Of a stretch of DNA of 54,062 bases, positions 23,641 to 32,472 are shown one piece after another. Origin of the DNA: CAZGSG01 sp964528095. GTDB taxonomy: Bacteria > Bacteroidota > Bacteroidia > Chitinophagales > Chitinophagaceae. A program made the translations under genes and the position numbers. The stretch spans positions 1 through 54,062 of the forward strand of contig CAZGSG010000004.1 of the NCBI GenBank assembly GCA_964528095.1, read 5' to 3'. Numbering within the stretch: the first letter of the stretch is position 1; every line of letters starts with the position of its first letter. Under the pieces are notes generated by a model. It searched no databases and had not been told where the DNA came from. It saw only the letters and a list, made by a program, of their open reading frames with translations.

Positions 23641-24612
23641 TCATTTCTCCCAGACCAAAGCACTCGCCCCCAAAATCGCCGCATCAGATTCTTTCAGATG
23701 GCTGATCAGGATCTTGACTTTATTTTGGAAGACCTGGATCAGGTTGGCTTCCATATGCTCGCGGGTAGGTTTTAGTATAAGATCGCCTGCTTTTGTGAGG
23801 CCGCCAAACAATACAATGGCCTGCGGACTGGAAAACATTACCGCATTGGCCAGCGCCAATCCCAGTATGCGGCCTGTAAATTCATATACATGACGGGCAA
23901 GTATATCACCCTGTATGGCGGCTTCGTATACTTTTTTAGAATCGAGCTGGTCGGTAGGAATATTTCGTAGGCTGCTAGGCTCATCTGTGTTTTGCAAAAA
24001 TTCAATCGCCGTATATCGTACGCCGGTAGCGGACGCATAACTTTCCAGGGATCCTTTTTTATTGGTACCCGGATGCAGTCTTCCATCCGGAATGATAATA
24101 GTATGGCCTAATTCGCCCGCAAATCCATCGTGCCCGTATATCAATTGCCCGTTTGCTACAATACCACTGCCAACACCGGTACCCAGGGTGATCATGATAA
24201 AGTCTTTCATGCCCTTTGCCGCACCGTACATCATTTCTCCGATTGCTGCTGCATTGGCATCATTGGTGAGCGTGACGGGTAACTTGAATTTGTCTTCTAT
24301 GAGCTTCGCAAGGGGAATGATTCCTTTCCAGGGCAGGTTAGGTGCGTATTCGATTGTACCGGTATAAAAATTTCCATTAGGAGCTCCCACGCCGATGCCT
24401 TTCATTCTGCCAATACCCCCGGCTTTTTCTATCAATACAGAAAGACTTGTATACAGATCATCAATAAAAGTGCTGACTTCTGTATGTCGCTTGGTCGAGA
24501 TTTCATCGGTAAAAAGAACATTTCCGTCCCTGTCAACTATGCCAAATTTAGTTCCTGTGCCACCGATATCAATTCCAATAGAAAGCGCCTGTAATGAAGA
24601 TTTTGAAGCCAT
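23641..24612 (-). CDS. ROK family sugar kinase (glucokinase-like)
   Basis: A 323-residue ASKHA-fold kinase, probably phosphorylating glucose or a related hexose at the C6 hydroxyl. The phosphate-1 motif is IGIDIGGTGTKFGIVD; the substrate/metal region is TLTNDANAAAIGEMM and ITLGTGVGSGIV; and the adenosine region is IVLFGGLTKAGDLI. The zinc-binding cysteines of most ROK proteins (CxCGxxGCxE) are replaced by HPGTNKKGSLES; only the Glu and the preceding GELGHT histidine are kept. This non-Cys form is common in Bacteroidota. It lies downstream of the sugar MFS transporter but behind a terminator-like hairpin. Confidence 0.87.
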   Translation of the reverse strand: MASKSSLQALSIGIDIGGTGTKFGIVDRDGNVLFTDEISTKRHTEVSTFIDDLYTSLSVLIEKAGGIGRMKGIGVGAPNGNFYTGTIEYAPNLPWKGIIPLAKLIEDKFKLPVTLTNDANAAAIGEMMYGAAKGMKDFIMITLGTGVGSGIVANGQLIYGHDGFAGELGHTIIIPDGRLHPGTNKKGSLESYASATGVRYTAIEFLQNTDEPSSLRNIPTDQLDSKKVYEAAIQGDILARHVYEFTGRILGLALANAVMFSSPQAIVLFGGLTKAGDLILKPTREHMEANLIQVFQNKVKILISHLKESDAAILGASALVWEK

Positions 24613-24631
24613 CGTGTGTATTTTAAAAATA

Positions 24632-24661
24632 AGCCCCGCAACTTTTTAAAGTAACGGGGCT
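24632..24661 (-). terminator. Intrinsic terminator between the sugar transporter and the ROK gene
   Basis: AGCCCCG (24632-24638) pairs with CGGGGCT (24655-24661); the loop holds ACTTT-TT-AAAGT, which extends the stem. On the minus strand it is followed by TTATTTTTAAAA. It lies 42 bases after the transporter stop codon and 20 before the ROK start. The ROK gene may have its own promoter or rely on read-through. Confidence 0.7.
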
Positions 24662-24703
24662 ATAAATGTACGAAGTAAATGAATTGAAAGAAAGGATGAA
24701 GCA

Positions 24704-26503
24704 TTAATGCCCGCCAACAACTTCAGATTCGTAATCGATACCCTGTTTTTTCAAAATACCCTTCACCGCGAATGCGAAAAAAGCAAGATATGCAAAACAT
24801 ACGGCTGCAAGAATATAAGATGGATGAATGCCAATTACGTCTGCGAGTTTCCCCTGGATAGGAGGAATAACACCTCCACCCAATATCATCATGATCAGGA
24901 ATGCAGAACCCTGCGTGGTATATTTTCCAAGTCCCGCAACAGCTAATGCAAAAATACATGGCCACATGATGGAGCAGCACAAGCCGCCGGCCAGGAATGA
25001 ATAAACCGCAACATTTCCTGTAGACAATACCCCTACTATCATTGCAGTAACGCCCACCAGGCTAAATATAAGCAGCATGCGTGCCGGCTTATCCTTGCTG
25101 AGGAATGATGAAACGATTTGTATCAACACACAGATCACGAACCAGTAAAGAGGTTTCACGTTGTATCCGAAAAAAGTGATTACTGCAAGTATGATCCCGA
25201 ATGCAACCAGCGGCACAATGATCTGCAAAATATACCTGGTGTTCTTGCTGAAATTGAACGCTGATATCGCACCGGTCCACCGGCCTATCATCATACTGCC
25301 CCAGTACATCGTAATATAAGGTGTGGCTTCGGATGAAGACAGTGCTCCGAATTCTTTTTGCCTCATCAATTCTCCCAGGTTACTGCCGATGGCCACTTCT
25401 ACTCCCACGTACACAAATATCCCCAGCATGCCTAACACTAATTGCGGGTATTGCATAGCTCCCCATCCCTGGGGTTTCTTTCTTGCAAGCGAGTTGGAGC
25501 TCAGTAATGAAACAACAACGATGACCAATGCACCCAGCAACCAGTACATTCGTTGTCTTTCCAGCGGGTGTTTTAATTCATCACGTTGTTTAATTGTATC
25601 AGTCTTCAGGGTAGACGCGCTGGTTATTTGTTGCTGTGTCGCAGCATCAGGCGCAACGGCAGCAATTTTTGTAAGCGAATCGATCTGTTTGGTAAGTTGT
25701 GTTTCCTGTGTCTCAAACACAGCGATCTGTTTGGCTGTATCACTTTTATAACTGGTAAATACAGGCGTAAATACGATGATGAGAAGCCCTGTCATGATCA
25801 GCAAAGCATTCAATGCCTTATTTGCTTTCTCTGTTTTTTCTTCATTGAGACCTGCCGGTACTTTTTTAGAGAAATAAAATAATGCCGCAGCTCCAATGAA
25901 CAGCGCGCCCACGCATATATAAAGAAGGATCACTTTGCTTAATCCCAATGAGGCGATCTTTTCGTCGGTAATGGCGGCTGTTGAACCAAATAACGCGATG
26001 GCCACTACAATTGGTCCGATCGTTGTGCCGAATGAATTGACTGCACCACCTAAGGTAACACGGCTGGTACCCGTAGAAGGATCTCCCAATGCTATGGCAA
26101 AAGGCTGCGAAGCCGTCTGCTGCAGGGAGAAACCCAATGCCACGATAAACAGGCCCACGAGCATTCCTGCATATACATTCGCATTCACGGCAATGATCAT
26201 GGCCACAGCTCCTAAAGCAGAGAAAAGCAATCCGTATACGATACTTTTTTTATAACCCCATTTTCCCACCAGGTCTTTACCACCGTTTGCGCCATAAGCA
26301 AATAAAATCAATGCGCCTACATAATAAGCAAGATAAAAAGCAAAGTCAATCAACTGGCTTTGAAACTGGTCAAGATGAAAATAATGCTTGCAAAAAGGGA
26401 TAAAAACGCTGTTACCAGCAGCTATGAATCCCCAGAAAAAGAACACGGTCACCAATGTGCTGAGGGCTCCATAATTGGTGGGTTGTTTAGATTGGTCAGT
26501 CAT
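24704..26503 (-). CDS. Sugar MFS transporter (FucP/glucose-galactose type) with an extra coiled-coil hairpin
   Basis: A 599-residue transporter of the FucP family, which co-transports hexoses with protons. Two six-helix halves are visible: the first starts with VTVFFFWGFIAAGNSVFIP, the second after residue 350 with QYPQLVLGMLGIFVYVGVEV. Family size is about 410-450. The excess is an insertion at about residues 229-343: a helix (LNALLIMTGLLIIVFTPVFT), a predicted coiled coil of about 65 residues (AVFETQETQLTKQIDSLTKI, KTDTIKQRDELKHPLERQ), and a second helix (YWLLGALVIVVVSLL). The coiled coil would project into the periplasm. Transport substrate unknown; glucose is likely from the ROK neighbour. 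Confidence 0.85.
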   Translation of the reverse strand: MTDQSKQPTNYGALSTLVTVFFFWGFIAAGNSVFIPFCKHYFHLDQFQSQLIDFAFYLAYYVGALILFAYGANGGKDLVGKWGYKKSIVYGLLFSALGAVAMIIAVNANVYAGMLVGLFIVALGFSLQQTASQPFAIALGDPSTGTSRVTLGGAVNSFGTTIGPIVVAIALFGSTAAITDEKIASLGLSKVILLYICVGALFIGAAALFYFSKKVPAGLNEEKTEKANKALNALLIMTGLLIIVFTPVFTSYKSDTAKQIAVFETQETQLTKQIDSLTKIAAVAPDAATQQQITSASTLKTDTIKQRDELKHPLERQRMYWLLGALVIVVVSLLSSNSLARKKPQGWGAMQYPQLVLGMLGIFVYVGVEVAIGSNLGELMRQKEFGALSSSEATPYITMYWGSMMIGRWTGAISAFNFSKNTRYILQIIVPLVAFGIILAVITFFGYNVKPLYWFVICVLIQIVSSFLSKDKPARMLLIFSLVGVTAMIVGVLSTGNVAVYSFLAGGLCCSIMWPCIFALAVAGLGKYTTQGSAFLIMMILGGGVIPPIQGKLADVIGIHPSYILAAVCFAYLAFFAFAVKGILKKQGIDYESEVVGGH

Positions 26504-26635
26504 TATGATCGCTGTTTTTTAATTGAGGGTTGAAAATAGAAAGAAATTGGTTAGCGAAAAATTTTTAATTATCCTGCGCTTCAATGGAAAAAACGGCTTA
26601 ATTTGATATGAATTAACTCTTTATAAAATAGTTGA

Positions 26636-28057
26636 ATGGAAATAGTTCACGTTGCAGCAGAATGTTATCCCGTGGCCAAGGCCGGCGGTCTGGGAGATGT
26701 AGTTGGCGCTCTACCCAAATACCAGGCAGAACTGGGGCATACGACCAAAGTGGTAATGCCTATGTACCGGACTAAGTTTTTATATGCCAATGACTGGGAA
26801 CTGGTGCATGAAGGTGGGCAGAATATTGGCTCGCACTGGTTTCATTATAGTGTGATCCGTGAAAAAACAAATAAGCTTGGTTTCGATCTTTATCTTGTTG
26901 ATATCAATGGTTTGCTGGATCGGGAAAAAATCTATGGATATGACGACGACACTGAACGGTTCATCGCATTCCAGATCGCCGTTTGCGACTGGCTGGCCAA
27001 ATGGCAGCACAGTCCCGATGTTATTCACTGCCACGATCATCATACAGGCCTTATTCCTTTTATGGTGAAATATTGTTATGCTTTTAAAGATAAGCTGGCA
27101 GGTGTACCCACGGTATTTACTGTTCATAATGGCGAATACCAGGGCTGGATAGGATGGGACCGGTATTATTTTCTCCCCGCATACGATAGCTGGAACTGGG
27201 GCTTGCTCGACTGGAACAATACGATCAACCCGATGGCATCTGCCGTAAAATGCGCATGGAAAGTGACTACTGTGAGTCGCAGTTATATGGATGAGCTCAA
27301 ACAATCCGCCAATGGGCTGGAAAATCTTTTTCAATATGAAACAGGTAAGAGCGGGGGTATATTAAACGGGATTGATACACAGGTATGGGACCCGCTTACG
27401 GATAATTTTCTTGCAAAGAATTATGATAAGGAACTTGTAGAAAAAGGAAAACAGAAAAATAAACAGGAGATCTGTGGTGAGTTTGGACTTGATCCCGAAA
27501 AACCATTGATCGCATTTATCGGCCGCCTGGTAGGAGAAAAAGCAGCTGATCTTTTGCCGGAGGCGATCAGTCAGTCCATTTACCAGCACCATGGCAAAGC
27601 AAATTTCATTGTGCTGGGGTCTGGTGATCCGCAACTCGAACAGCAACTGGATGACATGAAAAAACAATTCAGCGGCTATTTTAATTCCTATATCGGGTAT
27701 AGCGAACCGCTTAGTCACCTGATCTATGCCGGGTCAGACTTTTTATTAATGCCCAGCAGGGTAGAGCCATGCGGCCTCAACCAGATGTATGCGTTAAGAT
27801 ACGGCACCGTGCCGATGGTCAGAAGTGTAGGCGGTTTGAAAGATACCATCACTGATTTTGGTGACCAGCAGGGATTCGGGATCCGGTTCAACCAGGCGAG
27901 CGTAGGAGATATTACCTATTCCGTGGGTCGTGCAATCGATCTGTATGCAAATAAACCAGACCTGTATCAATGGATGCGGAGATATATGATGACTATAGAT
28001 CATTCATGGGATGCGTCCGCGCAACAGTATATTGACCTTTATCAGTCGCTGAAGTAA
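26636..28057 (+). CDS. glgA: Glycogen synthase
   Basis: A 473-residue GT5 glycosyltransferase that adds glucose from ADP-glucose to the alpha-1,4-glucan chain. The N-terminal KAGGLGDVVGALPK (residues 16-29; ADP-glucose binding Lys) is exact. The fold continues with CHDHHTGLIPFMVKY, VFTVHNGEYQGW, and the C-terminal half with KPLIAFIGRLVGEKAADLL and the glucose-phosphate loop LMPSRVEPCGLNQMYALRYG. Length is normal. It is 94 bases upstream of glgC on the same strand, the core of glycogen synthesis. It is divergent from the transporter. Confidence 0.95.
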   Translation: MEIVHVAAECYPVAKAGGLGDVVGALPKYQAELGHTTKVVMPMYRTKFLYANDWELVHEGGQNIGSHWFHYSVIREKTNKLGFDLYLVDINGLLDREKIYGYDDDTERFIAFQIAVCDWLAKWQHSPDVIHCHDHHTGLIPFMVKYCYAFKDKLAGVPTVFTVHNGEYQGWIGWDRYYFLPAYDSWNWGLLDWNNTINPMASAVKCAWKVTTVSRSYMDELKQSANGLENLFQYETGKSGGILNGIDTQVWDPLTDNFLAKNYDKELVEKGKQKNKQEICGEFGLDPEKPLIAFIGRLVGEKAADLLPEAISQSIYQHHGKANFIVLGSGDPQLEQQLDDMKKQFSGYFNSYIGYSEPLSHLIYAGSDFLLMPSRVEPCGLNQMYALRYGTVPMVRSVGGLKDTITDFGDQQGFGIRFNQASVGDITYSVGRAIDLYANKPDLYQWMRRYMMTIDHSWDASAQQYIDLYQSLK

Positions 28058-28151
28058 AATTAAAATGATATTTTACTTATTTCCAAACCAGTGATTTTTA
28101 ATACAGATTCTTTGCTTAACTTTTCTGCACAAACTAAAATCATGTTTGCCT

Positions 28152-29432
28152 ATGTCAATCTATAAAGAAATACTCAGTGTTATATTAGGCGGGGGTGCTG
28201 GTTCAAGATTATACCCGCTTACTGCAAGCCGTTCCAAGCCGGCTGTACCCATTGCAGGTAAATACCGCCTGGTTGATATTCCCATATCCAACTGCATCAA
28301 TTCAGGGATCAACCGCATGTTCGTGTTAACGCAATTTAATTCAGCCTCACTTAACAGGCATATCAAGAATACCTATCATTTCAGTGCATTCAGTTCTGCA
28401 TTTGTCGACATCCTTGCTGCAGAGCAAACTCCTGATAATCCCACCTGGTACCAGGGCACGGCAGACGCAGTAAGACAAAGCCTGCGGCATATCGCCCCTT
28501 TCGAAAGCGATTATGTGCTGATCCTTTCAGGTGACCAGCTTTATCAAATGGATTTCCAGGACATGCTGGATAATCACAAACAGTCGGGGGCGGATATTTC
28601 CATTGCGACCATCCCTGTGGGAGACAGGGAAGCGCCTGAGTTTGGGATCTTAAAAAAAGATGAAAGCGGGTTTATTACATCATTTATAGAGAAACCGAAA
28701 CTGGAGGTACTGGGAGATTGGGTAAGCGATACCGGTGAAGAAATGCAGGCCAAGGGCAGGAACTACCTTGCTTCGATGGGTATCTACATTTTCAGCAGAA
28801 AATTGTTGTTTGATTATTTACAGAACGACTATTTAGAAGCAACGGATTTTGGGAAAGAGATCATCCCGCAGTCAATAGGAAAATGTAAGGTAGCCAGTTA
28901 CCAGTATGATGGCTATTGGACAGACATCGGTAATATCTATTCATTTTTTGAAGCTAATCTCGGGCTTACAGACGATGTGCCGGAGTTCAACTTATTTGAT
29001 AATAATAATTCGATCTATACCCGTGCCCGCATGTTGCCTCCTGCAAAAGTGAGCGGCACTACGCTGGAGCGTACAGTCATTGCAGAAGGATCTATTATCA
29101 ACGCATCGCGAATGGAAAGATGTGTAGCAGGTATCCGGTCCCGGGTGGGGCATGGCTCCACTATTGTGAGCTGTTATATGATGGGGAATGACTATTATGA
29201 AACGATCGCAGACATCAATGAAGCACAGGCCCAGGGTATACCACCACTTGGTATTGGTAATCGCTGCTATATAAAAAATGCAATAATTGATAAGAATTGC
29301 CGGATAGGGGACGATGTACGTATTAATGGCGGTGATCATCTTCCAAACGGCGATCATCCTTTATATGGCATCAAAGACGGTATCGTCGTTGTCAAAAAAG
29401 GGGCGATCATTCCTAATGGATACGTTATCTAA
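28152..29432 (+). CDS. glgC: Glucose-1-phosphate adenylyltransferase
   Basis: Makes ADP-glucose from glucose-1-phosphate and ATP, the committed step of glycogen synthesis. The 426-residue protein has the nucleotidyltransferase start SVILGGGAGSRLYPLTASRS, KPAVPIAGKYRLVDIP, the sugar-phosphate loops WYQGTADAVRQSL and LSGDQLYQMD, FIEKP, and a left-handed beta-helix domain at the C-terminus (AEGSIINASRMERC, KNAIIDKNCRIGDDV). Allosteric control is expected, as in other GlgC enzymes. I start at ATG 28152 (MSIYKEILS); the TTG at 28146 adds two residues. Followed by a clear terminator. Confidence 0.95.
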   Translation: MSIYKEILSVILGGGAGSRLYPLTASRSKPAVPIAGKYRLVDIPISNCINSGINRMFVLTQFNSASLNRHIKNTYHFSAFSSAFVDILAAEQTPDNPTWYQGTADAVRQSLRHIAPFESDYVLILSGDQLYQMDFQDMLDNHKQSGADISIATIPVGDREAPEFGILKKDESGFITSFIEKPKLEVLGDWVSDTGEEMQAKGRNYLASMGIYIFSRKLLFDYLQNDYLEATDFGKEIIPQSIGKCKVASYQYDGYWTDIGNIYSFFEANLGLTDDVPEFNLFDNNNSIYTRARMLPPAKVSGTTLERTVIAEGSIINASRMERCVAGIRSRVGHGSTIVSCYMMGNDYYETIADINEAQAQGIPPLGIGNRCYIKNAIIDKNCRIGDDVRINGGDHLPNGDHPLYGIKDGIVVVKKGAIIPNGYVI

Positions 29433-29539
29433 ACAATAAACCCGGGAACTAAGTTCAGGGTTCATCGTTCAGAATCTATTACGCAAACGTTTCCACAAAT
29501 CCCGGTCGAAAAATTTTAATTAATAAATGATAATTTATG

Positions 29540-29562
29540 ATGGCGGGAAACCTTCCCGCCAT
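29540..29562 (+). terminator. Intrinsic terminator after glgC
   Basis: ATGGCGGGAA-ACC-TTCCCGCCAT, 10-base perfect stem with a 3-base loop, followed by ATTTTCGT. It lies 107 bases after the glgC stop. Confidence 0.75.
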
Positions 29563-29644
29563 ATTTTCGTCTATACAATATCTCCCGATCCTCTGAAAGC
29601 AGCTTTTTTCGTATCCCCTATTTTTTAAATTTTAATAACCAAAC

Positions 29645-30904
29645 ATGGATACGACTGCTGCTGCACGCAGGCTAGGTTCTGCGCTCCTTATTTTAATTGT
29701 TTTATCAATTTCCACAAACTCATTTGCTCAATGTCTTTTTCCTGATCCAACACCGATATATAATCAAACATTCGGTGCGGGCCCCAGACCTGCTGTCTCC
29801 CCGTTGACAACAGAACAGGTACCGGAATTGGAGTACAGGGGCACTGGAAATATGAATCCCGAAAAGATCTATACGCTTACGTCTACTTCCAGCCTGCATG
29901 AACCTGCAAATGACTGGTATACGGTAACGGATCATACAGGTAACGCAAATGGGCTGATGATGCTGGTCAATGACAGGGAACCTGCGGGTATTACTTATCG
30001 TGATAAGATCTCCTCTTCTTTACTGGGACAGGGCAACCTGCATTTCTTCAGCGCATGGGTGATGAATATACTTGTGCCCGGCAGGTGCACAATGCCTGGC
30101 AATGATCCGGATATCTATGTCAGCTTAAGAGTAGAGGTGAAAGCTGCAGGGGCCTGGTCCGTACTGGCCAGTTCTTCTGTTTTTCATTTTGGATCACCAA
30201 CGGCATCTCCGGACTGGCGGAAGATCGGTATCAGTTTCACTACACCAACTTCGCCATACGATAGCATCCGGATAAATGTCAATAATGAAAGCACCGTTGT
30301 TTGTGGTAATGATTATGTGCTGGATGATATAGTTGTTACGCGTTGTGCCAGCAATATCGGACTGCCGCTTGACCTGCTTGGTTTCGATGGCACCCGCACT
30401 GGTAATGGGATCGAACTGAACTGGAGAACGGCCAATGAAGACAATGTTTCCCATTTTCTAATAGAAAAATCACTGAACGGAAGAGATTTTTCATCATGGC
30501 ATAGAGTGGAAGCAATAGGTACGGGTGCTAATAATTATGGTATTAAAGATGAGGCACCTGCTACCGGGCGCAATTTTTATCGCCTGAAGATGGTTGATAT
30601 TGATGCGAAATACAAATACAGCAATATAGTATCACTCAACTGGAATGTGCGCAATAGCAAGCTTGTCATTTTCCCCAATCCGGCCAGTAGCCAGGTGAAT
30701 ATCGAAATACCACAGGAGTGGAGATCGGGAGCAGAGATCAGTTTGATGAATATGAATGGTCAGCGACTGATCCATCAGAAATATGCCAGTGTTTCCGTCA
30801 TTAATTTATCGTTGAAAACAGTTGGCAAGGGACTGTACATGTTAAAGGTAAAACAGGTGAATGGAGATGCGGAGTACATACAAAAGCTGAGTGTGATCAA
30901 CTAA
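29645..30904 (+). CDS. Secreted protein with type IX secretion C-terminal sorting domain
   Basis: A 419-residue protein. The signal peptide is ALLILIVLSISTNSFAQ. The middle is beta rich: a DUF-like beta-sandwich at about 40-225 with NDRVYGI-like strands, then a fibronectin-like stretch (GNGIELNWRTANEDNVSHF, IEKSLNGRDFSSW, FYRLKMVDIDAKYKYSNIV). The C-terminus (from about residue 338) is the type A sorting domain: LVIFPNPASSQVNIEIP, and GLYMLKVKQVNGDAEYI. The T9SS substrate would be exported to the surface or medium. Lying between glgC and an alpha-glucan transport/hydrolysis pair, it may bind polysaccharide, but no catalytic residues are recognised. Confidence 0.85.
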   Translation: MDTTAAARRLGSALLILIVLSISTNSFAQCLFPDPTPIYNQTFGAGPRPAVSPLTTEQVPELEYRGTGNMNPEKIYTLTSTSSLHEPANDWYTVTDHTGNANGLMMLVNDREPAGITYRDKISSSLLGQGNLHFFSAWVMNILVPGRCTMPGNDPDIYVSLRVEVKAAGAWSVLASSSVFHFGSPTASPDWRKIGISFTTPTSPYDSIRINVNNESTVVCGNDYVLDDIVVTRCASNIGLPLDLLGFDGTRTGNGIELNWRTANEDNVSHFLIEKSLNGRDFSSWHRVEAIGTGANNYGIKDEAPATGRNFYRLKMVDIDAKYKYSNIVSLNWNVRNSKLVIFPNPASSQVNIEIPQEWRSGAEISLMNMNGQRLIHQKYASVSVINLSLKTVGKGLYMLKVKQVNGDAEYIQKLSVIN

Positions 30905-30954
30905 GAAAACTACAAAGGGGTAATCCCGCATAAGAGAAGAACGGTGAGTTTAAG

Positions 30955-30991
30955 GCCGGGGAATATTGGGTTGACCAGTATGATCCCCGGC
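30955..30991 (+). terminator. Terminator after the T9SS-sorted protein gene
   Basis: GCCGGGGA (30955-30962) pairs with TCCCCGGC (30984-30991), followed by TTTTT. The loop can extend with ATATTGG/CCAGTAT. Confidence 0.72.
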
Positions 30992-31091
30992 TTTTTGCTG
31001 CTATTTGAAAGGGATATTTTTTCCCAATTATTGTGTACTTTCTACATAAAGGTCTTATCTTACCGTTTCATTATTGACCAAAACGATTGCT

Positions 31092-32468
31092 ATGTCATCT
31101 ACTTATTCAGGCGTTAAGCCCCGGTTAAGTCTTGTACAGATTATTAACATGAGCGTTGGTTTTTTCGGCATCCAGTTCGGATGGGACCTTCAGCGAGCCA
31201 ATATGGGGCGTATCTATGAGAACCTTGGCGCCAATCCCGATGATGTTCCTCTTTTATTTTTAGCTGCTCCACTCACGGGTTTAATTGTTCAGCCTATTAT
31301 CGGTTATTTAAGTGACAGGACCTGGCATCCGAAATGGGGCAGAAGAAGGCCTTATTTTATGTTTGGCGCAATTTTGAGTTCTATAGCCCTTGTGTTCATG
31401 CCCTGGAGCAGTGCATTATGGATGGCTGCTGGTTTATTATGGATACTGGATACCTGCGGTAATATCGCTATGGAGCCATTCCGCGCATTTGTTACAGATA
31501 AGCTTCCCGATTCGCAGGTCAACCGGGGATTTATCATGCAAAGCCTGATGATCGGACTGGGAGGAAGTATCGCCTCTTCTTTACCCTGGATCATGCGTAA
31601 TGTTTTTAACTCATCCAACACTTCGGTAGCCGGTGTTATACCGGAAAATGTTCGCTGGTCTTTTTATATAGGCGCGTTCTTTTTTCTTACAGCTGTTTTA
31701 TATACTGTTTTCACCAGTAAAGAATATCCGCCGGAAGATCTTAACTATCGTGATAAGGTCAAAGAATCCAACAAGGGATTTGGCGCGGGGTTCAGGGAAA
31801 TATTCCATGCATTAAAAAATATGCCTTCCCAGATGAAGAGAGTAGCGCTGGTGCAATTTTTTACCTGGCCCGGATTATTCCTGATGTGGTTTTATTATAC
31901 CACCGCCGTTGCGATCAATGTATTCGGAGGAAAGGACAGCAACGACCCGGTTTATGCGGAAGGCGCTGATTTTGCAGGACTGACATTGGCTTTTTATAAC
32001 GTTGTCACTTTTGCTTTTGCGTTCCTGCTTCCTGCCATAGCGGATAAATTGGGAAGAAAATTAACACATTCCCTATGTCTTCTTTGCGGAGCGGCAGGTT
32101 TGATCAGTGTAAGCTGGGTGCATGATAAATACATGTTGTATGTGTGTATGGCTGGTGTTGGTATTGCCTGGACCAGCATCCTGTCGATGCCCTACGCCAT
32201 GCTGAGTGGAAGTTTGCCCAGAAATAAGATTGGTATTTACATGGGGATATTCAACTTTTTTATAGTGTTGCCGGAGATCATTGCTTCCCTGGGATTCAAG
32301 CATGTAATGAATGGTGTATTACACAATGACAGGCTGCTCGCCATACAATTAGGAGGCTTTCTTTTTATTATCGCGGCTATTCTTTGTTACCTTTTTGTAA
32401 AAGAAAATAAGATACCCTCCGAAGAAGAATTAATTAAAATGGAAATTGATGAACAAAGAGCAATATAG
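31092..32468 (+). CDS. SLC45-like MFS transporter (GPH-type), probably for alpha-glucosides
   Basis: A 458-residue 12-helix transporter of the glycoside-pentoside-hexuronide/SLC45 group. Hallmarks are QFGWDLQRANMGRIYE (helix 1), QPIIGYLSDRTWHPKWGRRR (loop 2-3 motif), and the second half from MKRVALVQFFTWPGLFLMW. SLC45/GPH relatives take up sucrose or maltose with protons. The ATG at 31092 is preferred, as an earlier TTG is the only alternative. Its stop codon lies four bases before the GH13 start, so uptake is tied to hydrolysis; the likely substrate is maltose or a short malto-oligosaccharide (inferred). Confidence 0.85.
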   Translation: MSSTYSGVKPRLSLVQIINMSVGFFGIQFGWDLQRANMGRIYENLGANPDDVPLLFLAAPLTGLIVQPIIGYLSDRTWHPKWGRRRPYFMFGAILSSIALVFMPWSSALWMAAGLLWILDTCGNIAMEPFRAFVTDKLPDSQVNRGFIMQSLMIGLGGSIASSLPWIMRNVFNSSNTSVAGVIPENVRWSFYIGAFFFLTAVLYTVFTSKEYPPEDLNYRDKVKESNKGFGAGFREIFHALKNMPSQMKRVALVQFFTWPGLFLMWFYYTTAVAINVFGGKDSNDPVYAEGADFAGLTLAFYNVVTFAFAFLLPAIADKLGRKLTHSLCLLCGAAGLISVSWVHDKYMLYVCMAGVGIAWTSILSMPYAMLSGSLPRNKIGIYMGIFNFFIVLPEIIASLGFKHVMNGVLHNDRLLAIQLGGFLFIIAAILCYLFVKENKIPSEEELIKMEIDEQRAI

Positions 32469-32472
32469 TTAT

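Noticed and set aside
32446..32472. Upstream start for the GH13 enzyme overlapping the transporter
   Set aside because: It would place nine polar residues before the signal peptide, whereas ATG 32473 begins it directly.
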